This document shows positions 1-5,658 of a DNA stretch of 6,258 bases, piece by piece. The position numbers were made by a program, and so were the translations under genes. Under the pieces are notes generated by a model, which was not told the DNA's origin, searched no databases, and saw only the letters and a list, made by a program, of their open reading frames with translations. Position 1 is the first letter of the stretch; every line of letters begins with the position of its first letter. Source of the stretch: Planctomycetota bacterium (GTDB taxonomy: Bacteria; Planctomycetota; Phycisphaerae; UBA1845; Fen-1342); NCBI GenBank assembly GCA_030616465.1, contig JAUWXH010000133.1, positions 1 to 6,258 of the forward strand, written 5' to 3'.

Positions 1-197
1 CCCGAAAGCGCGGCGAGCGACTCGTTGCTCGGGCCGGTCCGAACGCCGGCCCCCGCGGCTGGCCGCCGTTCCGCACACGATGCGAGGTCACGTTTGAAGC
101 CCGGCGTCTCCGCGTTGGCCAGGTTGTTGGCCACCACGTCCTGGCGGTATTCGTTGGTCAGCATGCCGGCGGCCGAGTGGTACAACCCGTAGATCAT
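1..197 (-). CDS. Flagellar basal-body rod protein (FlgF/FlgG type), N-terminal part; runs off the left edge
   Basis: Only the first 65 residues are in the window; the gene continues past position 1. It begins MIYGLYHSAAGMLTNEY and carries VVANNLANAETPGFKRDL at residues 21-38. This is the hallmark N-terminal motif of flagellar rod and hook proteins (Flg_bb_rod family: FlgB, FlgC, FlgF, FlgG, FlgE). These proteins are exported by the flagellar type III apparatus and polymerise through N- and C-terminal helices into the axial rod. The MIYGLY start and the single clean motif suit FlgF/FlgG better than FlgB/FlgC, but the family member cannot be settled without the rest, so no symbol is given. The ATG at 197 has GGAG at 209-206 with an 8-base spacer. 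It overlaps the stop of the preceding small ORF as ATGA, which implies coupled translation. The product is certain to superfamily level. Confidence 0.9.
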   Translation of the reverse strand, partial: MIYGLYHSAAGMLTNEYRQDVVANNLANAETPGFKRDLASCAERRPAAGAGVRTGPSNESLAALS

Positions 198-409
198 GAC
201 AGCATCTCCGGCCGGCCTGGGTTGGTGGTGGGTGTGGCCGAGGGCGCTTGTCGGCGCCCGAGCTCATCCGTGGCTCGGCGCAAGGCCTCGGCCAACACCC
301 ACCGACCCAGTTCGCTCCAATCCCGTGGCGACGAGTCGTTCGGCGGCAGCCGTCGCGCAGTCACATCGTCTGGGGAACGTTGGCCCGACGCTGCTCTGCG
401 CTGCCGCAT
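194..409 (-). CDS. Small uncharacterised protein (71 aa), coupled to the flagellar rod gene
   Basis: I do not recognise this protein. It is 71 residues and Arg-rich. The N-terminal third (residues 1-30) and the C-terminal tail (52-71, Pro/Thr-rich) look disordered. Between them is one probable amphipathic helix, about residues 30-52, containing WSELGRWVLAEALRRA. There is no signal peptide, membrane segment or Cys pair. Three observations support a real gene. A near-perfect Shine-Dalgarno GAGGAG (422-417) sits 7 bases before the ATG, an in-frame TAG lies just upstream at 424-422 so no longer start exists, and its TGA overlaps the rod gene's ATG as ATGA. A sigma-54-like promoter lies about 80 bases upstream of the start. 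A regulatory, chaperone or leader-peptide role in flagellar assembly is conceivable but is inference from position only. Other frames here are also open, so coding status is probable, not proven. Confidence 0.6.
   Translation of the reverse strand: MRQRRAASGQRSPDDVTARRLPPNDSSPRDWSELGRWVLAEALRRATDELGRRQAPSATPTTNPGRPEMLS
206..209 (-). promoter_or_regulatory. Ribosome binding site of the flagellar rod gene
   Basis: GGAG on the minus strand, 8 bases before the ATG at 197. It supports that start and lies inside the last codons of the upstream 71-residue ORF, as expected for coupled translation. Confidence 0.65.
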
Positions 410-416
410 ACCGCGA

Positions 417-422
417 CTCCTC
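417..422 (-). promoter_or_regulatory. Strong ribosome binding site of the 71-aa ORF
   Basis: GAGGAG on the minus strand with a 7-base spacer to the ATG at 409. It is among the best Shine-Dalgarno matches in the window and the main sequence evidence that translation starts at 409. Confidence 0.65.
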
Positions 423-488
423 TACCGCTGCGCAGCACGCCGGCCGCCATCCGTGCGGACCGCGTGTAGCGCGTGCCTCCGCTCGTGG

Positions 489-503
489 GCAGATGCCGTA
501 CCA
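489..503 (-). promoter_or_regulatory. Candidate sigma-54 (-24/-12) promoter for the flagellar genes
   Basis: The minus strand reads TGGTACGGCATCTGC. The RpoN consensus is TGGCACG-N4-TTGC; this matches 9 of the 11 specified bases, including the invariant GG and GC at exactly 10 bases spacing, and both mismatches are C/T swaps. Transcription would start near 477, giving a leader of roughly 68 bases before the ATG at 409. Sigma-54 control of rod and hook genes is known in many flagellated bacteria, which fits the downstream gene. A match of this quality could occur about once by chance in a window this size, so the support comes from its position and orientation. No activator site could be identified. 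Confidence 0.45.
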
Positions 504-631
504 GAAGACGCCGGGGCGGAACGGCAAAACGGCAGACTTGCTCTAACCGGCTTTCCGACAACGCGCTTGCGCTGATCTTCTAGCTGCCAAGCGAGATGAC
601 CAGGCTGCCTGACGGGCGCGCAGCTCCCGGT

Positions 632-651
632 AAAGCTTGCGCTTCGCAAGC
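632..651 (-). terminator. Probable intrinsic terminator after the toroid/HEAT gene
   Basis: A perfect 7-base-pair stem, GCTTGCG / CGCAAGC (651-645 and 641-635 on the minus strand), closes on a 3-base loop and is followed by only three T's (634-632). It begins 27 bases past the TAA at 680-678. The stem and placement are right for termination, but the short T-tract makes it weaker than a textbook terminator. The stem is symmetrical, but read on the plus strand no T-run follows it. Confidence 0.5.
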
Positions 652-677
652 ATATCGTGCTTGTCGGTCAGGCTGCG

Positions 678-2792
678 TTAACGTGAGACCACGCGGTCGC
701 CGGGCTGCGGCGGATCCCCGCGCCACTCGCCCACCAGCTCAGCCAACACGACCGACCGGCCGGTGAAACGCCGGATTACCCGCAGCCGAGCCGCCTCCTG
801 CCCGTCCTGTTGAACAACGACCTCCATCCCGACGTAAGCGCGGGGCAATTCCAGCGTGGCCAGCCCGTGGCCGGCATCGAACAGGCGTACATGCCCGGTC
901 GTCGGCGGCAGAGACGCAGTCTCAACCGCCCGCCGCAAGGCCTGCTCGACCGCCACCCGCTCCGATGTCGGCAGCGCCGCGACGGCCTCTTCCAAGAGCG
1001 GCCGTCCGAGCGGGGAGTCGATCGACGTCAACGCCTCCGCGGCCGCCAACGCGACCGACCGGTTTGGATCGTTCAGCAGCTCGACCAGCACCGGCTCAGC
1101 CACCTCCAGCCGCATCTCGCGCAAACATTTGATCGCCAGTCGGCGGGAGCGCGGCTTGGCGTCTTCCAGCAGTGCCCGCCAATCGGCTGAGGTTAGAAGC
1201 AGGTGGTCTTCCAGGTACGTGGGTGTATGGCGGTAGTAGATTTCCAGTGTGAGCGTGCAGATGGCGGTCGTGTAGACCCGGCCGCCCATCCGTCCCCACT
1301 TGCCCCAGTGCGGGCCGTAAGGCGGCCAGCTCCCGTAGCTGTGACGCTTGCCGCCCCCGGGGATCTTGCCGCGGTCCTGAAGCGGCAGCAGCGTGTCGCG
1401 CAGCCGGGCGTTCCAGCGCTCCCAGCTCTCGCCGCCGGTCTGGAACATCGCCACCGTGCCGTAGTACCAGTAGTATTCGTTATGAAGCTGGGACGGGTCT
1501 CGCCCGCGGGCCAGCCCGGAAGACGGGAGCTGGCCCAGCAGTAGGGCACGCTGTCGCCGACAAACCGGACTCTCGATCCGCCAACCGAGCAACTGTTCGC
1601 AGGCCAATCCGGCGGCAGTCATCGCCGGACCGTAGCGGTAGACTGCCTGCAGCGTGTCCGCGTTCAGCTCGACGCCTGTTCCGGTGTCGGCGTACCACAC
1701 GCGTCCGTTGGCCTCGGTGGCCCGGGCGAAGTGCAGCGCGGCGTTGACCAGCACTCTGTGCGGCACCGCGATGCCCGCTACCGCACACGTCTGCAGGGCC
1801 TGCACCGCCCAGGCGGTGATCGAAGTGTCGTTGCGCCCGCTGTTGCGGCGCGGCAAGTAGTCCCAGCCGCCCAGCGCCTGTTGCGTGCGTGCCAGTTGCC
1901 CGACGGCCCGCCGCAGCGGTTCGCGCAGGCGCGGCTCACGCGTCATCGCGTAGTATTCGGCCAGGGCGAACGTGGTCAGCGAGTTGTTGTATCCCGCCAT
2001 GCCCTCGGCGACCCAGAAGCCGCCGTCGGGCTGCTGCAACCTCAACAGGGCCTCCACCGCCCGCCGCACGACATCCTGGTAGGGCCCCTCCCGATCGGTG
2101 TACCCGGCGCCGAGGAAGGCCAACAACGACAGGCCGGTCAGACCCGCTTGCAGCGAATGCTGCGTACGGCGTAGGGCGGGGCCCGGGCAACGGTCGTCCG
2201 CGGGACACCGGTTCTGGAAACCCAGCCGATCCCACAGTCCGTCCGGCGACTGGTGAGCCGCAAGCCACGCCAAGCCCACCTCCACCGCACTCTCGGTGCG
2301 CGGCGTTCCGCCGAACTGTTGCACGCGTCGGCGGCGGACCGCGCCGGAACGATCCAGCTTCTCCGGACCGGCAGGGGGACCCTCTGCGGCCGTCGAGGCG
2401 AGTGGACGTACCTCCACCAGCCGATCGTCCACCTGAATCCGGCGACGCTCGATAATTGGCAGCGCGTCGGCGCCCGATTCACCCGGCGTATCTGACGCGC
2501 TGGAACCCGGCGCCGACGGGGCAACACCGCCCCTTCCGGAGCCGGTGGGCGGCCGCGGCTCAACAACGTCTTGCGGGGTGGACGGGGCGGCCGGTCGCCC
2601 GCCCGGCGCGACAGCGGGCGCCGGCGACGCCGGCCGTGGTGCGCGAGCCGGCGGTACCACCGCCAGCAACCGCAGCAGCACGATTGGCAGCACGACAATC
2701 GACGCCACCACCACGATCAGACACACCCTGCTCCAGAACACAAGGTGGTCTAGCTTGCCGCCGCGCGGCGATGACTGCCGGTTCGACCACAT
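678..2792 (-). CDS. Membrane-anchored squalene-cyclase-like toroid protein with HEAT repeats and C-terminal beta domain (704 aa)
   Basis: Layout: a basic N-terminus, then one hydrophobic segment (about residues 17-46), predicted N-in with the rest outside the cytoplasmic membrane. A Pro/Ala/Gly-rich linker follows (about 47-165). Residues about 167-525 form an alpha/alpha-toroid of the prenyltransferase/squalene-oxidase-repeat type, with repeats such as AVEVGLAWLAAHQSPDGLWD (169-188), AVEALLRLQQPDGGFW (245-260), LARTQQALGGWDY (300-312) and NDTSITAWAVQALQ (321-334). Residues about 535-625 look like HEAT repeats (AEPVLVELLNDPNRSVALAAAEAL). Residues about 634-704 form a small beta domain ending in GDRVVS. 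The cyclase acid motif DxDD and the DxC...H zinc set of protein prenyltransferases are not seen, so a binding or scaffold role is more likely than catalysis. C196 and C202 (CX5C) could form a disulphide if exported. The start has no clear Shine-Dalgarno; ATG 2792 is chosen because the hydrophobic anchor follows it. Confidence 0.85.
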   Translation of the reverse strand: MWSNRQSSPRGGKLDHLVFWSRVCLIVVVASIVVLPIVLLRLLAVVPPARAPRPASPAPAVAPGGRPAAPSTPQDVVEPRPPTGSGRGGVAPSAPGSSASDTPGESGADALPIIERRRIQVDDRLVEVRPLASTAAEGPPAGPEKLDRSGAVRRRRVQQFGGTPRTESAVEVGLAWLAAHQSPDGLWDRLGFQNRCPADDRCPGPALRRTQHSLQAGLTGLSLLAFLGAGYTDREGPYQDVVRRAVEALLRLQQPDGGFWVAEGMAGYNNSLTTFALAEYYAMTREPRLREPLRRAVGQLARTQQALGGWDYLPRRNSGRNDTSITAWAVQALQTCAVAGIAVPHRVLVNAALHFARATEANGRVWYADTGTGVELNADTLQAVYRYGPAMTAAGLACEQLLGWRIESPVCRRQRALLLGQLPSSGLARGRDPSQLHNEYYWYYGTVAMFQTGGESWERWNARLRDTLLPLQDRGKIPGGGKRHSYGSWPPYGPHWGKWGRMGGRVYTTAICTLTLEIYYRHTPTYLEDHLLLTSADWRALLEDAKPRSRRLAIKCLREMRLEVAEPVLVELLNDPNRSVALAAAEALTSIDSPLGRPLLEEAVAALPTSERVAVEQALRRAVETASLPPTTGHVRLFDAGHGLATLELPRAYVGMEVVVQQDGQEAARLRVIRRFTGRSVVLAELVGEWRGDPPQPGDRVVSR

Positions 2793-2800
2793 CTCATGTT

Positions 2801-2806
2801 ATTGTA
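2801..2806 (-). promoter_or_regulatory. Possible -10 element just upstream of the toroid gene
   Basis: The minus strand reads TACAAT, 8 bases before the ATG at 2792, in an otherwise G+C-rich gap. No good -35 hexamer is present at 16-18 bases. If used, transcription would begin almost at the ATG, giving a leaderless message, which would fit the absence of a Shine-Dalgarno. A six-base match is weak evidence. Confidence 0.25.
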
Positions 2807-2892
2807 GAGGCGGGGGGCAATCAGAGGGGAATGACCCGTTCAGGCTTGGTCGGCTCGTGGCCGGTTGCGTCCGGGGCCCGCGTTGGCGACGC

Positions 2893-4578
2893 TCAACGTC
2901 CAAACCGATCTTGCACCAACCAGCTTCGCTCGCGCGGCCGGCCTTCGGCCTCGCGCGTCAGCTCGCACATCGATTGCCAGGTAGCCGCGGCCCGGTCCAC
3001 CATGCCGATGTTCTGCAACGCCAGGGCCAGGTTCTGCCGGAAAGCGATGTTGCGTCCGTTGCCGGCGACCGCTTGCTCGAACTCCTCGACTGCCAGGTCG
3101 AAGCGCGCCCCCTGCGCAAACAGCAGGCCAAGCTGGTAATGCACGTCCACGTACCCTTCCCTCAGCGTGAGCGCGCGCCGGAAGGCCTCGATGGCCTCCT
3201 CCGTCTCGCCCGTCTCTTTCAAGCAGATCCCGAGTTTGATCAGGGCCTTGGTGTAGTCGGGGTTGATCGCCACCGCATTACGAAACGCGCGAATGGCTTC
3301 CTCGAAGTTCCCGATCTGACGCAGCAACAGCCCGTGCCGGTAGTGCAAATCGGCATAGTTGGGGTTGTTGAGCAGCGCCTGGCGGTGCCGGCGAATCGCT
3401 TCCAGCAGCAGGTTGTCCGCACCCGGATCCTTGGCCACTTGGACGCAAGCCGGGGTCAGCTCGGCCTCGCGCTGCGCGGCTTCCGCTTTCAGGTGCAGCC
3501 GCGCGGTCTCGCTGAACAGCAGCGTGCTGTTCGGTTCGAGGCTGCTGGCCAGGTCGAACGTGGCGTGGGCCTCGTGCGCCCGACCGGAGGCCTCCTGGGC
3601 CACCCCCAGCCCGACGAACGCAGCCAAAAGTCGATCGTTGAGCTCGACGGCCCGATTGAACGCCTCCGCGGCGTCGGCGTAGCGACCTTGACGCAGGTGC
3701 TGCGTACCAAGCTTGACGGTGGCTTCCAGGAAGTTGGGATGGAGGTCGATGGCGGCGTGGTACTGCCCGATGGCCGCGTCGTCGTCGCCGGCCTTGACGT
3801 ACAGGTCCCCCAGGTGCACGTGAAACTCGGACGCGCCGGGGTACTTCTCGACGAGCCTCTCGAGCGTGTGCACGGCTTCGTCCAGCCGGCCCTGGTCGCT
3901 CAGCGTTCCCGCGTCTTCCAACTGGCCGTCGCAGCACTCGGGCTCGATCAGCAGGGTCTGCTGAAACTGCTCGATGGCCTCCAGCGGTTGCCCGCGCTGA
4001 AGATGGAGCGTCGCCAGCGTCAACAATACGTCGAGGTTGCCCGGTTCCAGTTCGGTCAGCCGTTCATAGCGGCTGATCGCCTCGTCCCAGTTCCCGCGCC
4101 GAATCGCCATCGCCGCCAGACGCTCGTGTGCGTTGCGCAATCGCGGGCAGAGCGTGAGGGCGCGCTCGTAGTTTCCGAGAGCGGCGTCCGGCTCGTCGCG
4201 GCGCTCATGGCAAGTGGCGATGGCGAACGCGATTGCCGGGTCGTCGGGGTCGTAGGCCTGCGCGACGGACAGGTAGAGCAGGGCCTGGTCGAGCCGGCCG
4301 AGTTCGTCGTGCACACAGGCCAACCCGAGGGCCGCCGCCGGCCCGCCGGGCCCCAACTCCAGCGCACATTCGAACGCCGCCTTCGCCTCCGTCAGGCGCA
4401 GGCTCTCCAGGCAGGCTGTACCGAGCCGGATGGCCAGATCGACGGAGGTGGGGCAATCCGCCTGGCGTTTTGTCAGAAGCTCGAGGTCGTCGTCTTCGAG
4501 CCCGGGGAGCTGTCCCTCGAAGGCATCCCGTAGTCGCCCGAGCAGCCCGCGCCCGAGTGCCTCCAGTAGGTAGCTCAT
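2893..4578 (-). CDS. Large TPR-repeat protein (561 aa)
   Basis: Almost the entire protein is tetratricopeptide repeats. About nine 34-residue units run from residue 44 to 349, for example RGNWDEAISRYERLTELEP (161-179). The unit at 214-247 is degenerate and begins with a Cys pair (215-216). A less regular spacer of about 55 residues follows, then three or four canonical units from 407 to about 541, for example GNFEEAIRAFRNAVAINP (423-440). No signal peptide, membrane segment or catalytic domain is seen, so it is probably a cytoplasmic protein-interaction scaffold with unknown partners. The frame is open to 4710, but MSYLLEALG at 4578 is the better start: it has GGGGGAG at 4589-4583 and overlaps the previous gene's TGA as ATGA. 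The residues a longer start would add are Arg/Ser-rich and lie antiparallel to nothing useful, being the other-frame reading of the upstream TPR gene. Confidence 0.85.
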   Translation of the reverse strand: MSYLLEALGRGLLGRLRDAFEGQLPGLEDDDLELLTKRQADCPTSVDLAIRLGTACLESLRLTEAKAAFECALELGPGGPAAALGLACVHDELGRLDQALLYLSVAQAYDPDDPAIAFAIATCHERRDEPDAALGNYERALTLCPRLRNAHERLAAMAIRRGNWDEAISRYERLTELEPGNLDVLLTLATLHLQRGQPLEAIEQFQQTLLIEPECCDGQLEDAGTLSDQGRLDEAVHTLERLVEKYPGASEFHVHLGDLYVKAGDDDAAIGQYHAAIDLHPNFLEATVKLGTQHLRQGRYADAAEAFNRAVELNDRLLAAFVGLGVAQEASGRAHEAHATFDLASSLEPNSTLLFSETARLHLKAEAAQREAELTPACVQVAKDPGADNLLLEAIRRHRQALLNNPNYADLHYRHGLLLRQIGNFEEAIRAFRNAVAINPDYTKALIKLGICLKETGETEEAIEAFRRALTLREGYVDVHYQLGLLFAQGARFDLAVEEFEQAVAGNGRNIAFRQNLALALQNIGMVDRAAATWQSMCELTREAEGRPRERSWLVQDRFGR

Positions 4579-5228
4579 CGCGCTCCCCCGCTTGGGCCGC
4601 TGGTCGCGAGGGAGGCAAGTCCCGTGCGTGCTTCGGGAAGAGTCGGATTGAGCTCCAGTGACCGCGTGTAGCTCTGCCGCGCACGCCCGGCTTCGCCGCA
4701 GGCGTGCCACTGGCTCGCCAGCATCACGTAAACGTCGGGGTAGTCCGCGCCTGCCGCGATCGCCCGATTCAGCAGTGTGATGGCGTGGTTCGGGTCGTTC
4801 GACGCCTGGGCCACCTTCGCCGAGAGGATCAGCGCGTCGATGTAATGCGGGTTCAACTCGAGGGCGTGCTGAAGCAGGACTTCCGCCTCGCTCAGCTTGC
4901 CCAGCCGTAGCGCCGCCCAGGCCGTGAAGTAGTGCAGGTCCGCATGATCCGGGTTCGCCGCGGCGGCCTCGAACGCCGCCGCCAGGGCCCTCTCGTTATC
5001 CGCAGGCGCGCTCGGGTCACTCGACTCGAAGAACGCGGGGATCAGCTCCGGTTCGTCGGCGAACAGGCCGGCCAATTGTCCGAGAGCGGAGTTGCCAGCG
5101 CCCGGACCGGGCTGGCGGTGCTCGACTGCCGACGGCGTCGAGGGCGCTGCGCCTGCCCGTAACCCGCCCGCCCGCCGAGGCGCCGGCACTTTTTCCGATC
5201 CGAACTGCCGGTGGCGTGGTCTCATCAT
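4575..5228 (-). CDS. TPR-repeat protein (217 aa)
   Basis: Residues 1-50 are basic and Pro/Ala/Gly-rich and look disordered. Residues 50-90 are acidic-to-neutral helix (QLAGLFADEPELIPAFF). Residues about 93-195 hold three TPR units, including LGKLSEAEVLLQHALELNP (109-127) and GRARQSYTRSLELNP (181-195). No signal peptide or enzyme domain is visible. It probably works with the next gene's TPR protein, since its TGA overlaps that start as ATGA. The frame is open up to 5420, but the extra residues overlap the zinc-ribbon gene in another frame and are low-complexity. The tandem ATGs at 5228 and 5225 lie 35 bases after the zinc-ribbon stop. GGGGA at 5233-5229 abuts the first ATG, so the second may be the one used. 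The exact start is the least certain point. Confidence 0.75.
   Translation of the reverse strand: MMRPRHRQFGSEKVPAPRRAGGLRAGAAPSTPSAVEHRQPGPGAGNSALGQLAGLFADEPELIPAFFESSDPSAPADNERALAAAFEAAAANPDHADLHYFTAWAALRLGKLSEAEVLLQHALELNPHYIDALILSAKVAQASNDPNHAITLLNRAIAAGADYPDVYVMLASQWHACGEAGRARQSYTRSLELNPTLPEARTGLASLATSGPSGGAR
4583..4589 (-). promoter_or_regulatory. Ribosome binding site deciding the start of the 561-aa TPR protein
   Basis: GGGGGAG on the minus strand, 4 bases before the ATG at 4578. The spacer is slightly short. With the ATGA overlap it favours this start over the upstream in-frame ATG at 4710. Confidence 0.55.
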
Positions 5229-5263
5229 TCCCCGTCTGCTCTGGGAGCGTGGCGGCAGCGCGC

Positions 5264-5452
5264 TTATCGGTCGCTGCGCTCCTCTTGCGGCTCGCGTCCG
5301 TTTGCGCCGGTGCCGCTGTTGCCGCTGGTAGCCACCGGAACGCGGAAGAGTTGGTTGCAATGCGCACAGCGCACCAGCTTCCCACGTGCCGACTCGGGGG
5401 CCACAACGGTCCTCCGGCAACTCAGGTTGGGGCAGATCATCGTGACGGGCAT
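5264..5452 (-). CDS. Small Cys4 zinc-ribbon protein (62 aa)
   Basis: Four cysteines at residues 7, 12, 29 and 32 give CX4C-X16-CX2C, in MICPNLSCRRTVVAP and GKLVRCAHCNQLFRVP. This is the MJ0042-like zinc-ribbon pattern often found at the N-terminus of planctomycete proteins. Here it stands alone with a short polar tail (residues 41-62). It should bind one zinc; whether it contacts nucleic acid or protein is unknown. ATG 5452 is chosen because AGGA (5461-5458) lies 5 bases upstream; the in-frame ATG at 5491 lacks this and adds residues unlike the family. It is the first gene of the cluster with the two TPR proteins, 35 bases before the next start. Confidence 0.75.
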   Translation of the reverse strand: MPVTMICPNLSCRRTVVAPESARGKLVRCAHCNQLFRVPVATSGNSGTGANGREPQEERSDR

Positions 5453-5457
5453 ATACG

Positions 5458-5461
5458 TCCT
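5458..5461 (-). promoter_or_regulatory. Ribosome binding site of the zinc-ribbon gene
   Basis: AGGA on the minus strand, 5 bases before the ATG at 5452. It decides between that start and the in-frame ATG 13 codons upstream. Confidence 0.45.
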
Positions 5462-5658
5462 ACCGCCAAACGCCCTGTGTACAGAACGCAAATGGAGTCG
5501 TGTTCGTATCGGCTAAAAGACCGCCCATGATTACGCGTTCGCCGGCGCGGCGACGCTGCCGACGTACGGACCGCGCAGCTCCGACACGCGGGTCCGAGAA
5601 CATCGCCTACAAGGGGTTGGTCCGAGGTCAGACGTGAGGCCTCGGGCAGGCTGACGGA
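5462..5658. other. Intergenic region between the uvrA-type gene and the zinc-ribbon cluster
   Basis: No coding frame is supported here, and no NBD2-like sequence of UvrA was recognised in it. Inverted repeats: GGACCGCG (5568-5575) with CGCGGGTCC (5587-5595, one bulged base), and CCGAGG (5622-5627) with CCTCGG (5640-5645). GGTCCGAG occurs twice (5591-5598, 5619-5626). Neither hairpin is followed by a T-run on the minus strand, so an intrinsic terminator cannot be claimed. A short dyad, CTGT-GT-ACAG, sits near 5480-5490. No clear -35/-10 pair was found for the downstream cluster. Confidence 0.4.

Larger units (their letters stand above)
410..677. other. Intergenic region between the toroid gene and the flagellar unit
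   Basis: These 268 bases contain the hairpin at 635-651, the sigma-54-like element at 489-503 and the ribosome binding site at 417-422. CAGGCTGC occurs at 601-608, and GGCTGC recurs at 671-676. A 7-base inverted repeat, GCCTGAC (607-613) with GTCAGGC (667-673), flanks the hairpin. No tRNA and no convincing additional coding frame was seen. Confidence 0.5.

Noticed and set aside
177..649. Several overlapping open frames on both strands between 177 and 649
   Set aside because: Apart from the 194-409 minus-strand ORF, none has a good ribosome binding site, a recognisable motif or a sensible junction with a neighbour.
2545..4533. A 662-codon open frame on the plus strand
   Set aside because: It lies antisense to the TPR and toroid genes, whose minus-strand products show clear repeats. 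Its translation shows no recognisable domain, and it is a by-product of high G+C codon usage.
4579..4710. A 44-residue N-terminal extension of the long TPR protein
   Set aside because: It overlaps the upstream TPR gene in another frame and is Arg/Ser-rich. The ATG at 4578 has a Shine-Dalgarno and an ATGA overlap.
5229..5300. The zinc ribbon and 217-aa TPR protein as one gene broken by a frameshift
   Set aside because: Planctomycete fusions of this kind exist, but here both flanking segments are low-complexity, the zinc-ribbon frame ends in a normal TAA, and tandem ATGs follow 35 bases later. There is no positive evidence of a lesion.
5229..5420. A 64-residue N-terminal extension of the 217-aa TPR protein
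   Set aside because: It overlaps nearly all of the zinc-ribbon gene in a different frame, and its sequence is low-complexity and basic, whereas the zinc-ribbon frame shows four correctly spaced cysteines.
5480..5490. CTGT-GT-ACAG as a LexA-type operator
   Set aside because: The dyad is only four bases per arm, does not match the spacing of known LexA boxes, and sits upstream of the zinc-ribbon gene, not the DNA-repair gene.
5568..5645. Hairpins after the uvrA-type gene as an intrinsic terminator
   Set aside because: The stems are short or bulged and no T-run follows on the transcribed strand, so they were only listed as intergenic structure.
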